Part shown: positions 15,255 through 25,093 of the stretch, one piece after another
Position numbering within the stretch: the first letter of the stretch is position 1
How the letters are laid out: each line of letters begins with the position of its first letter
From: JABMMZ01 sp044357345
GTDB lineage: Bacteria > Bacteroidota > Bacteroidia > NS11-12g > UBA955
DNA length: 52,495 bases
Assembly: GCA_044357345.1 (NCBI GenBank)
Contig: JBIKPR010000008.1
Location: 1-52,495 of the forward strand
Direction of reading: 5' to 3'
Position numbers and translations under genes: made by a program
Notes under the pieces: model-generated
The model's database searches: none
Told to the model about the DNA's origin: nothing
The model's input: only the letters and a program-made list of their open reading frames with translations

Positions 15255-18104
15255 ATGAAAAATCGTGTCCCAATTTGTATACTACTTGCCATTATTTCCC
15301 TTTTCAGCATTGTGGAAATCAATGGACAATGCGCAAGCAATATGGGATTTGAAAATGGAAATTTCGGCAGCTGGTCAACAGTAACCGATAGTCTATTTAT
15401 CAATGCCCCATCAAATTTTATTACCAGACCCGGTAGAAACATGGCTGTCGTTAGTTATGGCGCAACTGATGCCTGGTTAGGCACAATCAATCGCCCCCAT
15501 AGCTCAGCAGGTAACAGATTAATCAGATTGGGAAACAGAGGTGTTAGAGCCGTATCTGACACTGTTTACCGCAAGTATGTTATTGATAGCTTATCTGACA
15601 AATTAACCATTTACAGCATGGGCGTTTCTCAGTTGGCCCACAACTATTGGGGAGTTCCAATTAATGAATCACCAGGATTTGGATATGAAATATCAGTGAA
15701 TGGCCAAAAAATAGACTGTTTAAAAGGTGCATTTTTTACCGGCAATTTGGATCAGCCACCTGTCTGGGATTTAGGAAGATTTAAAGATACAACTACAGTT
15801 CGAAAATCTACAGGCTGGGGACAAGAGGTTTTAAACTTCGCTTGTTTTGTTGGAGACACTGTAGAAATTAGGTTATTTACAAGAGATTGTATTTTATTGG
15901 GGCACTATGCCTATGCTTACTTTGATGTGGTATGTGGCGATACGAGCAAACCTCTAATTTCTAAAATTGAAGTAAAAGATGTTATTGCCGCAGATGAGCT
16001 AAATTTATATTGCACACCTACAGCAACTTTATACTTAGAACCTCAAACTGATATTTGTCCTATCTTCATGAGCAATATTCAATGGTCTCCCCCAAGTAAA
16101 ATTGTAGGAACTAGAACAGCGGACTCTGCTATAATTAATGTTACAGATTCTGCTTGGATATATGTTGAAGCAGAATTCTCCAACTATTGTATAAGTGTAA
16201 AGGTTACCGATTCAATTTTTGTTAGAAAATTAAATGCCGACCCGCATGACAATTTGCCGAAAATTGACCGAAATTTCTGCGATTGTAAAGCAGACACGAC
16301 CAACTTTAAAGGAGTTGCAGTTACTAACATAATAGGTAACAATGGCGTTAGCTATAGATTAAATCCGAACAATCTGCTCATTGTAAAACCATGTGATAAT
16401 TTTTACCATGAAGCGTATTGGAAAAATGCCTCCACCCAAACAACGATAAACAACAGCTCTATTGGAGCTACAAGCTGGAGTAGTGGGAATAACAGAGGTG
16501 CCCAAGGTGTCGATTCAATTTTACCAGAAGGAACCATACGTTATGTTGTTACTCCGCAAGCGGGAAAAGATTTTTATGCCGGGTTTACTAGAAACAATTC
16601 AAATTACAACAATGACATGACCCACTCAGTGTTTGTTAATGGTACAACTATAACTTCTTATTTTGGAAACACATCATTAACGAACCTTGGGACTTTTACC
16701 GGTTCTACTACTATTGATCTTAGGATTGCAGCCAACAGACGGGTCACAATTTGGATCAATGGTGTTTTAGTTTATTCATATTCATCTAGCAGGACAGCAA
16801 ACACGCCTGTTTTTCCTGACTATTCAGGTCAAAGCAATCACAACCAACATATAGACAAAGCTTATGTCTATGGACCAACTAAAAATGAAAAAAAAATCAA
16901 CAAACTGTTAAACTTAGCTCCGGTTAGTTATTTCCTTCATTATGTTGACCGTTGTGGTTTTGCAATCAAAGATACTATTCGCCTTACCAATGGATTTACC
17001 GCTGCCTTGGGGGCAAATGTTGTCCAATGCAGACTTGACCCATTGAGAATAAATTTCACATCAAGCAACCCTATTGACAACATTTCATGGACAAGTATTA
17101 ATGCTTCGGGTGTTTTCTCATCTCCTACCAATGGAACGCCTTCCAAACCAGCAATTTTGGCCTACGCACCAAATGTAATTGACTATAATATAAAACCATT
17201 ACAAGTAGTTGTTACTGCATCCACAGGAAGATGCAGAGCAATTGACACCGCATATATTTCAATTAATGAAAGGCCTATTGCGGATGCTGGTCCAGACATT
17301 AGCACTACCTTAGACTCATTCCTTATTGGCGGAGCTCCTACCGGTATGTGTTTGTCTTGCGGTGCTGTGAATAAAACTTGGACACAAGGAAATGCTTTGA
17401 ATGACTCAACTGTAGACAACCCATTTGCTTATAGAAGTAGAATTGGTGCCCCTTATTTTGTGGTTCAAGCCATAGACCCAAGTACAGGATGCATAGACAA
17501 TGACACAGTAGAGGTTTTCACACCATTAGCTACCGGACAAGATTTTATTCAAAGCAATTGTTTAAGCAATAAAGAAGTAGAATTAAAATGGTTGATGTTA
17601 CCAGATATCAATGTTAAACAATTTGGCATAGACTATTCTTTAGACGGAGGCAGAACATGGATTAACACAGCAAAAATTGAAGCCAATCAAATATTGAGTA
17701 ACAACCCATCTTCTTACATTTATAGATTAACAAGACATTCACAGCAAGATGCATTATACCGTTGGTATACCATTTCAAGTGCAGGGGAAAAACAAAATAT
17801 GCTTATGATGGACGCCTTTGAATGCGACTTAAATGCAACATACACCTTATATCCAAATCCATTCAATGAAAACATCAACATTGAAATTCAATCTAGTCGA
17901 GGGGTTAAAAATTCTTATCAGATCCAAATCATGAATCAATATGGACAAATAGTAGAAGATAGGACTATAAATTTGGAAGAAATAAGCACAGATGCTAAAA
18001 TCCAATTAGATAGTTTAAACAATTTAAATTCTGGCATCTATTATTTGAATGTAATAAACAACAGCAGGATTTTATACAAAACCATAATGGTCAAAGCAGA
18101 GTAA
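15255..18104 (+). CDS. Large T9SS cargo protein
   Basis: The 949-residue protein has a signal peptide (MKNRVPICILLAIISLFSIV), an N-terminal jelly-roll-like region (CASNMGFENGNFGSWSTV), beta-rich repeats of Ig/PKD character in the middle, several cysteine pairs, and a C-terminal T9SS sorting domain starting YTLYPNPFNENINIEI and ending LYKTIMVKAE. It is probably a cell-surface adhesin or matrix protein. I chose ATG 15255; a TTG at 15228 overlapping the previous stop would add nine residues before the signal peptide. It follows the exported protein gene by 23 bp and ends at a strong terminator. No enzymatic motif was seen. Confidence 0.85.
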   Translation: MKNRVPICILLAIISLFSIVEINGQCASNMGFENGNFGSWSTVTDSLFINAPSNFITRPGRNMAVVSYGATDAWLGTINRPHSSAGNRLIRLGNRGVRAVSDTVYRKYVIDSLSDKLTIYSMGVSQLAHNYWGVPINESPGFGYEISVNGQKIDCLKGAFFTGNLDQPPVWDLGRFKDTTTVRKSTGWGQEVLNFACFVGDTVEIRLFTRDCILLGHYAYAYFDVVCGDTSKPLISKIEVKDVIAADELNLYCTPTATLYLEPQTDICPIFMSNIQWSPPSKIVGTRTADSAIINVTDSAWIYVEAEFSNYCISVKVTDSIFVRKLNADPHDNLPKIDRNFCDCKADTTNFKGVAVTNIIGNNGVSYRLNPNNLLIVKPCDNFYHEAYWKNASTQTTINNSSIGATSWSSGNNRGAQGVDSILPEGTIRYVVTPQAGKDFYAGFTRNNSNYNNDMTHSVFVNGTTITSYFGNTSLTNLGTFTGSTTIDLRIAANRRVTIWINGVLVYSYSSSRTANTPVFPDYSGQSNHNQHIDKAYVYGPTKNEKKINKLLNLAPVSYFLHYVDRCGFAIKDTIRLTNGFTAALGANVVQCRLDPLRINFTSSNPIDNISWTSINASGVFSSPTNGTPSKPAILAYAPNVIDYNIKPLQVVVTASTGRCRAIDTAYISINERPIADAGPDISTTLDSFLIGGAPTGMCLSCGAVNKTWTQGNALNDSTVDNPFAYRSRIGAPYFVVQAIDPSTGCIDNDTVEVFTPLATGQDFIQSNCLSNKEVELKWLMLPDINVKQFGIDYSLDGGRTWINTAKIEANQILSNNPSSYIYRLTRHSQQDALYRWYTISSAGEKQNMLMMDAFECDLNATYTLYPNPFNENINIEIQSSRGVKNSYQIQIMNQYGQIVEDRTINLEEISTDAKIQLDSLNNLNSGIYYLNVINNSRILYKTIMVKAE

Positions 18105-18128
18105 CTTGAAAACACACATACACCAAAG

Positions 18129-18162
18129 AACGGGTATTTCTTAATCGAGATATCCGTTTTTT
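18129..18162 (+). terminator. Intrinsic terminator, overlapping the convergent TPR gene end
   Basis: The stem AACGGGTATTTC / GAGATATCCGTT pairs fully with two G-T pairs around the loop TTAATC and is followed by six T. It ends the large T9SS gene and overlaps the stop codon region of the convergent TPR gene. Confidence 0.85.
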
Positions 18163-19660
18163 ATTTACCAATCTTTTTTAATCCAGCTTTGGCTTTTTGT
18201 TCAATGCTGCTGGTGTATTCTTTATTTGTGGAGAAATCATTTTTTGCTTGATTAAAATAGGCCTTAGCCAATTCGAATTTATTTTGCTGCTCATAAATAA
18301 AGCCTATTTGAAGGGCAGAATAAGCCGCGTAGTAATATGCTTGTTTAGACCCTTGCTCTATTGTGTTCTTGTACAGGGATATTGCTTCTTCAAGATTCCC
18401 TTTTTCATGATATATCCGGGCTTTTCTATAAATTAACTCTAGGCGAAAACGGATATGGGTAAGTTTTTTATCATTGATCGCCTTAATTGTTTTTAGTGCC
18501 AAATCGTAATACTTGCCATCAAAAAGCAATCTTGCTTTGAGCACATCTTCTGGCCAAAGAATGTTTTCTTCTGCTTCTCTTAAAGCTTGCTTGTCTTCCT
18601 CTAGGGTCGCTATTCCTTTTTTATTGGCTAGAGAATAATACGTTATGGCTCCTTTGTCGTCATTTCTTATTTGGCACAACCAAGACAAATTTCGGTAGGC
18701 TGACTTTACGTAATTCTTCCCTTTGTATTTAACTGTAAAAATCTTGAAATACAAATCAGCGTCGGCATCTAGTCTCCTCATTTTTGCCAAACCCAAAAGG
18801 TAGTCCATATAATAAAACGGATACAATGTTTGATAAGGTGGCTTGCTCTTTAAGACATCTATCATTGCATCGTTGAGTCCATTATAACCTGCAATAGTGG
18901 CCCTCATGTAATTTTGCAACAAATGACTTTTATAATTGCGGGTATATGGTTCTACAGTCGACCAAGCCAAGCCAGAGTTTTTATTCAAGTGGTGTTGAAT
19001 CATTCCATAGATAAAAGCAGCCTCTAAGCGCAAACAAGCATGCTCCTTGTATGTTTGATCACTTTTTAAATACAGTTCGATTTCCTTTAAGCCTGTTTGC
19101 ATGTCCCCTTGAAAACCTATTATCTTGGCCAACCATTGGTATTTTGATGGCACAGAACTGAAGGCGCAGCATAGCAAACCATAATTTTTATTGTCGGCTA
19201 AAAAGGATGGAAACATTTTCTTGTTTTCCTTAAGATATTTAAATGCAATTTGAATATCAGATCCAGCGGAAAAATTTTCATTGAATTTTAACCTTATGAG
19301 TGCCCGATGGATATACATATCGGATAGAATATGCCGGTACCAGGCGTTATTAAAAGTGTATTTTTGGGTTTGAGCAATTAAATTAGCCCAAGTCTTATTT
19401 GACTTTTCGTACAGTTCAGCGTCTTCCGAAATAAACACTTTTAAAAAAACTATGGATTCAGAAAGCCAAGGAACCGCAATATTTTCTTTATTTAATTGAG
19501 ATTCTGAAATTAGAATTTTTTCCGCTTCATCAAACTTAAGCTCAAAAATCAATTTTTGAGCTTTTAAACACTGTTCATTCACATTAAAGACGGTGGCAGA
19601 AAAAGCGGAATTTATAAAAACAAAAAACAGTGCATAAAAAAAAAGAACACGTTTGCACAT
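18161..19660 (-). CDS. Exported tetratricopeptide-repeat protein
   Basis: The product of about 499 residues has a signal peptide (MCKRVLFFYALFFVFINSAF) and helical repeats of TPR type, clearest near the C-terminus (RKARIYHEKGNLEEAISLYK; ALQIGFIYEQQNKFELAKAY; FNQAKNDF). TPR arrays are protein-interaction scaffolds; here it is probably periplasmic. I chose ATG at 19658-19660; an upstream ATG at 19688-19690 would add ten residues before the signal peptide. A terminator-like hairpin spans the chosen start. It lies 42 bp behind the zinc-ribbon gene. Specific function unknown. Confidence 0.8.
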   Translation of the reverse strand: MCKRVLFFYALFFVFINSAFSATVFNVNEQCLKAQKLIFELKFDEAEKILISESQLNKENIAVPWLSESIVFLKVFISEDAELYEKSNKTWANLIAQTQKYTFNNAWYRHILSDMYIHRALIRLKFNENFSAGSDIQIAFKYLKENKKMFPSFLADNKNYGLLCCAFSSVPSKYQWLAKIIGFQGDMQTGLKEIELYLKSDQTYKEHACLRLEAAFIYGMIQHHLNKNSGLAWSTVEPYTRNYKSHLLQNYMRATIAGYNGLNDAMIDVLKSKPPYQTLYPFYYMDYLLGLAKMRRLDADADLYFKIFTVKYKGKNYVKSAYRNLSWLCQIRNDDKGAITYYSLANKKGIATLEEDKQALREAEENILWPEDVLKARLLFDGKYYDLALKTIKAINDKKLTHIRFRLELIYRKARIYHEKGNLEEAISLYKNTIEQGSKQAYYYAAYSALQIGFIYEQQNKFELAKAYFNQAKNDFSTNKEYTSSIEQKAKAGLKKIGK

Positions 19661-19669
19661 GTTCTTTTT
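19636..19669 (-). terminator. Terminator-like hairpin covering the TPR gene start
   Basis: On the minus strand AAAAAGAACA and TGTTCTTTTT (19660-19669 and 19640-19649) form a perfect 10-bp arm around a 10-nt loop, followed by a longer T-run (to 19636). The loop begins at the ATG of the TPR gene. It may end the zinc-ribbon/Nif3 transcript or attenuate the TPR gene. Confidence 0.6.
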
Positions 19670-19702
19670 AAATATCGATGCATTGAGCATACGCTTAATT
19701 TA

Positions 19703-20506
19703 TTATTTAGCTGCAGTTTTTAGCGTTCTAACTCTGCGTTTAGGCTTTTCTTCCTCAACTGGCTTTTCAGTATAAATTCCTGTAACTTCGTTGTCAACCA
19801 AGATTCTACCGCAATGCTCACAGTCAATAATTTTGAAGTGTTGCTTGATATCACTTTGTCTTTGAGGTGGAATCTTAGCAAAGCAACCACCACAGCTACC
19901 TCTCATAATCGGAGCCACTGCGATACCATTCTTCACATTTTTACGGATTCTTTTATAAGCTTTCGCCAATCTTTCATCAACGTCTTTGTCCAAGGTAGAA
20001 CGGTGACCAGAAAGTTCGTTTTCTTCCTCTTCTGTATCGCTTACAATTGTGTTAAGTTCTTTTTGTTTGAACTCAAGATCTTTTCTTCTGCTTTCAATTT
20101 GTTCTTGAAGATTTGCTAAAGATAGCTCTTTTGCTTCCATGTGAAATTGAGACTCTTTGATTCTTTTTTGAGCAGCAAGAACTTCCAAACCTGAAATTTC
20201 AAGTTCTTTGTTCAAGGCTTCAAATTCTCTGTTATTTTTTACAGACTCTAATTGTTTTTTGTATTTCTTCTGTAATTCTTCAGAAGCTTTGATATTGGTT
20301 TTGTGACCGGTAATATCAATTTCGTACGCTTTGATCTCAGTTCTGATATTGTCCTGCCTTGTTTGCAGGCCTACAATCTCGTCTTCAAGATCGCTTACTT
20401 CCATTGGTAACTCACCTTTTAAAAGGTTTAACTGATCGATTTTAGAATCGATTTGTTGGAGTTCCCAAATGGCTTTTAGTTTTTTTTCTATTGATAAATC
20501 TACCAT
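19703..20506 (-). CDS. Coiled-coil C4-type zinc-ribbon protein
   Basis: The 267-residue protein has a long N-terminal coiled coil (about 10-175) and a C-terminal C4 zinc ribbon: GSCGGCFAKIPP and IIDCEHCGRIL supply the four cysteines. This architecture (zf-RING_7/CdsZ-like) is conserved in many bacteria and is often encoded next to a Nif3 homologue, as here (3 bp gap). Its role is not settled; nucleic-acid binding is likely. A short basic tail (KPKRRVRTLKTAAK) follows the ribbon. Confidence 0.88.
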   Translation of the reverse strand: MVDLSIEKKLKAIWELQQIDSKIDQLNLLKGELPMEVSDLEDEIVGLQTRQDNIRTEIKAYEIDITGHKTNIKASEELQKKYKKQLESVKNNREFEALNKELEISGLEVLAAQKRIKESQFHMEAKELSLANLQEQIESRRKDLEFKQKELNTIVSDTEEEENELSGHRSTLDKDVDERLAKAYKRIRKNVKNGIAVAPIMRGSCGGCFAKIPPQRQSDIKQHFKIIDCEHCGRILVDNEVTGIYTEKPVEEEKPKRRVRTLKTAAK

Positions 20507-20509
20507 GGT

Positions 20510-21607
20510 TTACTTATGATAATGGATTGGGTTTGTGGATGTTTCGCAAAAATGGACCGCAAAATTAGGAAATTTATCTTGAATTACCTCATAAAATAGT
20601 TCCAAAGTTGAAATTTCAGACTCATAGTGTCCAATATCGCAAAACATGAGTGTTCCAATTGCATCAAAGAATTCGTGATACTTCACATCTGAAGTAATAT
20701 AAACATCTGCATTAGAGCGCATTGCACTGTTCAATAAAAAACTTCCTGAACCACCACAAAGTGCTACTTTTTTAATGTCTTTTTCTGAAGTAGTGTGTTT
20801 AATAACCTCTAATTTTAAACTTTTTTTCAGAAAATTTAAAAAATCAGATGGTTTTAAGCTGTTTTCCAATTCTCCCACGACCCCCGCTCCTATTCCTTGG
20901 TTATAATTGGAAATGGGGATAATTTCGTAGGCCATTTCCTCATATGGATGCCCTTGTTTTAGCGATGAAACAATTTGATTGGCCATAAAACGGGGAGCAA
21001 CAGCCTCCACCTTTATTTCGTTTTGCTCTTGGCGAACACCCAATTGTCCATCGTGCGGATTAGCAGCCGCTCCCGGCTTAAATGTACCTGTTCCTACTGT
21101 GGCAAAACTACATTCTGAATATTGACCAATTTGTCCAGCTCCCGCATCAAACAGAATGGTTTTTAAATTTTCCAGAGAATCTGCCGGGGTGTAAAACACT
21201 ATTTTCACCAAGGCATTGGATTTTTCCTCGAGTATTTGAATGTTCTTTAATCCTAATTTTTGAGCAAACTTTTGGTTTACCCCCATATGCAAGACATTGT
21301 CTAAATTGGTATGGGCCGCGTAGATGGCAATTTTATTTTCTATGGCTTTTATGACAGTTCTTTCAACGTCATTTTTTCCATTGATTTTTTTTAAGCCTTT
21401 AAAAATAAGGGGATGGTGGGCAACAACTAAATTACATCCTTTAGCAATTGCCTCGTCAACGACTGCTTCAGTGCTGTCTAAGCATAAAAGTATTTGTGTT
21501 ACCTCTTGCTGTGGATTGCCTATGATTAAGCCCGCGTTATCGTAATCCTCTTGATAAGATACTGGTGCTATGGATTCGATGGCGTTACAAATGTCTTTAA
21601 CTTTCAT
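20510..21607 (-). CDS. Nif3-like dinuclear metal-centre protein (YqfO type)
   Basis: The 365-residue protein is a Nif3/YbgI family member, a hexameric toroid with two metal ions per subunit. Metal ligands are visible in VVAHHPLIFKGLKKI and IYAAHTNLDN near the N-terminus and in the C-terminal FCDIGHYESE. The length and central insert (about 125-235, containing GTGTFKPGAAANPH) match the YqfO subclass with a PII-like insert domain. The biochemical role is unproven in most species; a GTP cyclohydrolase 1 type 2 label in databases is weakly founded. It is paired with the zinc-ribbon gene. Confidence 0.92.
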   Translation of the reverse strand: MKVKDICNAIESIAPVSYQEDYDNAGLIIGNPQQEVTQILLCLDSTEAVVDEAIAKGCNLVVAHHPLIFKGLKKINGKNDVERTVIKAIENKIAIYAAHTNLDNVLHMGVNQKFAQKLGLKNIQILEEKSNALVKIVFYTPADSLENLKTILFDAGAGQIGQYSECSFATVGTGTFKPGAAANPHDGQLGVRQEQNEIKVEAVAPRFMANQIVSSLKQGHPYEEMAYEIIPISNYNQGIGAGVVGELENSLKPSDFLNFLKKSLKLEVIKHTTSEKDIKKVALCGGSGSFLLNSAMRSNADVYITSDVKYHEFFDAIGTLMFCDIGHYESEISTLELFYEVIQDKFPNFAVHFCETSTNPIHYHK

Positions 21608-21661
21608 AAGTGATTAAAACCCGAAAATCAATTCAAGTATAGACGCAAAAGTATGCTTTAC

Positions 21662-22624
21662 TTAGCGATTTAAAAACTGCTTATCGGTAAGTGATTTCAA
21701 AAAATTCAAGAGGTCTAATTTTTCCTCTAGGCTAAAGTTGATTGGCTTTACCAAGCTTGAATCCATGTTGATTGGCCTTTTAACCGTTTGATATGGGTTT
21801 GAATAATACTCAATAACTTGTTCCAATGTATTAAACTTCCCATTGTGCATATAGGGCCCTGTTACCCCAACATTTCTAAGGCTAGGGACTTTGAACTTTC
21901 CAATATCATTGCTGTCTTTACTTGTATTGAAGCGCCCCATATCGGCCCAAGCCAATCCATCATAAAGTCCTATGTTTTTGAATTCATCTCCAGTAAAATC
22001 GGGACCAAAATGGCAATCGAAACATTTGACTCTATCGCTTAAAAACAGTTCACGACCGCGCTTCACAGATTCAGAAACAGCCGATTCATCTCCAGACATA
22101 TATGCATCAAATGGCGTATTGGAAGTTTGCAGGGTAAGTTCGTAAGCCGCAACTGACTCTGCTATATTGCTTGAATTTGCCTCTGAGTGGTACAAAAAAC
22201 TGAAAACACTGACATATTTTGAATCTCTATTTAAACGTTTCACCACTTCTTGCATGGCCAAATTCATTTCATTTGGGTCTTGAATCGGGAAGTGAACCTG
22301 ATCGACCAAATCTTTTGCTCGTCCATCGTAAAACATTGGCACATTGGCATGCAAATTCATTATCCCAGGGGCATTTCTCAAACCCAATTTACCCTTCACC
22401 CCCTCACTTAATGCAGTGGTATCAGAAAACGCAAATTCAGGAATGTGACATGAAGCACAAGAAAGTGTAGAATCGAGCGACAAAGCCTTTTCAAAAAACA
22501 ACAATTTACCCAATTCTTCTTTGCTTAAAACCGCAGACTTAGATGTTTCTTTCTTAGGATTCCTAAGCGCAAGAACCACCGTTAAGGCAAGCAAAAGAAA
22601 CAATAAAGATAACTTGAATTTCAT
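21662..22624 (-). CDS. Di-haem cytochrome c peroxidase
   Basis: The product of about 320 residues has an N-terminal signal/anchor (MKFKLSLLFLLLALTVVLAL) and two c-type haem sites, CASCH and CFDCH, about 160 residues apart as in CcpA/MauG-type peroxidases. It reduces hydrogen peroxide in the periplasm using electrons from cytochromes c. GPYMHNGKFNTLEQVIEYY is the family's conserved C-terminal segment. I chose the ATG at 22622-22624 because the upstream extension from 22651 precedes the signal peptide. It is probably monocistronic. Confidence 0.93.
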   Translation of the reverse strand: MKFKLSLLFLLLALTVVLALRNPKKETSKSAVLSKEELGKLLFFEKALSLDSTLSCASCHIPEFAFSDTTALSEGVKGKLGLRNAPGIMNLHANVPMFYDGRAKDLVDQVHFPIQDPNEMNLAMQEVVKRLNRDSKYVSVFSFLYHSEANSSNIAESVAAYELTLQTSNTPFDAYMSGDESAVSESVKRGRELFLSDRVKCFDCHFGPDFTGDEFKNIGLYDGLAWADMGRFNTSKDSNDIGKFKVPSLRNVGVTGPYMHNGKFNTLEQVIEYYSNPYQTVKRPINMDSSLVKPINFSLEEKLDLLNFLKSLTDKQFLNR

Positions 22625-22755
22625 GAAATTATTTGCTGCAAATCTCAACAAAATTAATGAAATGACATATGCGCTTGATCAGTAATTACTTAATTGAACA
22701 GTTGTGTGTTAGAAGATGTGCATTAAACCCTTGCTTGAGTTGTTTTTTTATTTAT

Positions 22756-22763
22756 TATCTTCG
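22756..22763 (+). promoter_or_regulatory. Promoter -7 element for pheT
   Basis: TATCTTCG, one base off TAnnTTTG, lies 9 bp before the pheT ATG; a TTG at 22735-22737 is 18 bp further upstream. The leader would be very short. Confidence 0.5.
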
Positions 22764-22771
22764 CAGACCCG

Positions 22772-25093
22772 ATGAAGATATCATTAAACTGGCTTAAAAC
22801 CCTGATACCGCTTACCCAGACTCCAGAAGAGATTGAAGCAATTTTAACCGCTACCGGATTAGAAGTTGAACATTACGAATATGTTGATTCCATCAAAGGT
22901 GGCCTTAGAGGCCTTGTGGTGGGTGAAGTAAACACTTGTGTTAAGCATCCAAATGCAGACAAGTTAAATTTAACTACTGTCGATATCGGACAAGAGACCT
23001 TGCTAAATATTGTATGTGGAGCGCCCAATGTAAGCGCTGGCATTAAAGTTATAGTTGCACCCGTTGGCACCTTAATTACCCCAAGTTCGGGTGAGCCATT
23101 CACCATTCAAAAAGCAAAAATAAGAGGTGAACAAAGTGAAGGAATGCTTTGTGCTGAAGATGAAATCGGTTTGGGCGCCAGCCATGCCGGATTGCTCATA
23201 CTGCCAGAAAACTTAGAGCTGGGATCAAAACTTAGTGACTATTTTAAAGTTGAAAGTGACGTGGTGTTTGAAATTGGATTAACAGCCAACCGGGGTGATG
23301 CAGCTTCACATATCGGTGTTGCACGTGAGTTGTCTACTGTATTAAATTTCCCATTACAAATCCAAACAGATGATTTGGGCACAAGCAGCAACAGTAAAAC
23401 AATTGCGATTGAAATCGATGAAAACGAAACTTGCCCGCGTTACAGTGGAATAATTTTAGAAAACATCACTGTCAAAGAGAGTCCAGATTGGCTTAAAGCC
23501 CGTTTAAACTCTATCGGTCTAAGACCAATAAACAACATTGTTGATGTTACAAACTTTGTGCTCCATGAATTGGGGCAACCCTTACATGCATTTGATTATG
23601 ACAAAATAATAGGACATAAAATCACGGTTAAACGCAACAATAAAGAGAAATTCACCACCCTTGATGGCCTTGAAAGAAATCTTCAAGGACATGAGCTTAT
23701 GATTTACAATGCTGAGGAAGCAATGTGCATGGCAGGTGTCTATGGCGGTGCGTTTTCAGGTGTTTCAGACAACACCAAAACAATCTTTATAGAAAGTGCT
23801 TATTTTTCCCCAGATGTTGTAAGGAAGGCCGCAAAGCAACATGCCTTGAATACAGATTCTAGTTTCAGGTTTGAAAGAGGTACCGATCCAGAAATGTGTA
23901 TTCCTGCAATTTTAAGGGCAAGCAATTTGCTCATTGAGCTCGCTGGAGCAAATGTTGCAAGTCAAGTTTACGATGTATACCCTTCAGTTTTAGAACCATT
24001 TAAAATTGAATTAAGATTAGAAAAAATAAGCCAAATAACTGGGATAGTTATTCCTGAAACTAAGATTGAAAGCATTTTAACTGGCTTAGGCATTAAAATC
24101 TTAAGTAAAGACAAGAATTCCTACCAACTTGAAGTTCCTCGTTTCAAAAGTGATGTAACCAGAGAGATTGATGTTATTGAAGAGTTAATACGTATTTACG
24201 GCTTTGAACACATTCCATTGCAGAGAAATTTGCAATTGTCATTGAACTACAAGTCTGACAACAAACAAAGAAAAGGCGAAATTAAAATTGCTGAACTTTT
24301 GAAATCTAATGGATTTATGGAAATTATGAACAATTCATTAAGCTCTGATAAATTGTATGAAGACAAATCTAGTTTGGTGTCCTTGAGTAACCCATTAAGT
24401 GCCGAAATGAATGTTATGCGTTCATCCATGTTATTTGGCGCTTTAGAATCTATCGCATACAACAAAAACAGAAAGCAAAGCAACACCCATTTCTTTGAAT
24501 TTGGAAAAATTTACAGCAACAAAGAAAAAGGATTCAAGGAGCAAGACCAACTCATAATCATTGCCTCGGGCAACAAAACCAATGAAAGTTGGGAGCAAAA
24601 GTCAAATGCAGTTGATTATTTCTTCATCAAATCAATTTGCGAAAAAACCTTAGGTTTGTTTGATGTTAAATCTTTTGACTACAAAATAGAAGAAGTTGAA
24701 TCGAGCTTATTGCAGAAATTTGGGATTAAAGACAAAGTATATTATGCTTTAATTGATTGGACTAAATTACTCAAACAAAAACCAGGATTTATTCTTAAAC
24801 CAATACCACAATTCCCAATTGTACGACGCGACCTGAGTTTGGTTTTAACCAAAGACATCAAATTCGAACAAGTCAAAAACATTATCAATAAAAAAGGTGG
24901 GGCTAAAATCGTAAAGAGCAATGTTTTCGATATTTATGAAGGCAAGCCATTGGAGGCAAATCAAAAAGCTATGAGTATTAGCATTGAATTGTATGACAAT
25001 GAAAAAACAATGAGTGATGCAGACATAGACCCTATAATGAATACATTAATAAGCGCCTTTGAATCTGAATTAAAAGCAATCATTAGGAAATAA
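22772..25093 (+). CDS. pheT: Phenylalanine--tRNA ligase beta subunit
   Basis: The 773-residue product starts MKISLNWLKTLIPL and has the full PheRS beta layout: tRNA-binding EMAP/OB domain (about 40-150), B3/4 editing domain (NRGDAASHIGVARE near 170; FVLHELGQPLHAFDYD near 265), B5 domain, catalytic-like core (EVPRFKSDVTREIDVIEELI), and C-terminal ferredoxin-fold anticodon-binding domain (PQFPIVRRDLSLVL). It pairs with the alpha subunit (pheS, not in this window) to charge tRNA-Phe. The next gene's ATG overlaps its stop (TAATG), indicating translational coupling. Confidence 0.97.
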   Translation: MKISLNWLKTLIPLTQTPEEIEAILTATGLEVEHYEYVDSIKGGLRGLVVGEVNTCVKHPNADKLNLTTVDIGQETLLNIVCGAPNVSAGIKVIVAPVGTLITPSSGEPFTIQKAKIRGEQSEGMLCAEDEIGLGASHAGLLILPENLELGSKLSDYFKVESDVVFEIGLTANRGDAASHIGVARELSTVLNFPLQIQTDDLGTSSNSKTIAIEIDENETCPRYSGIILENITVKESPDWLKARLNSIGLRPINNIVDVTNFVLHELGQPLHAFDYDKIIGHKITVKRNNKEKFTTLDGLERNLQGHELMIYNAEEAMCMAGVYGGAFSGVSDNTKTIFIESAYFSPDVVRKAAKQHALNTDSSFRFERGTDPEMCIPAILRASNLLIELAGANVASQVYDVYPSVLEPFKIELRLEKISQITGIVIPETKIESILTGLGIKILSKDKNSYQLEVPRFKSDVTREIDVIEELIRIYGFEHIPLQRNLQLSLNYKSDNKQRKGEIKIAELLKSNGFMEIMNNSLSSDKLYEDKSSLVSLSNPLSAEMNVMRSSMLFGALESIAYNKNRKQSNTHFFEFGKIYSNKEKGFKEQDQLIIIASGNKTNESWEQKSNAVDYFFIKSICEKTLGLFDVKSFDYKIEEVESSLLQKFGIKDKVYYALIDWTKLLKQKPGFILKPIPQFPIVRRDLSLVLTKDIKFEQVKNIINKKGGAKIVKSNVFDIYEGKPLEANQKAMSISIELYDNEKTMSDADIDPIMNTLISAFESELKAIIRK

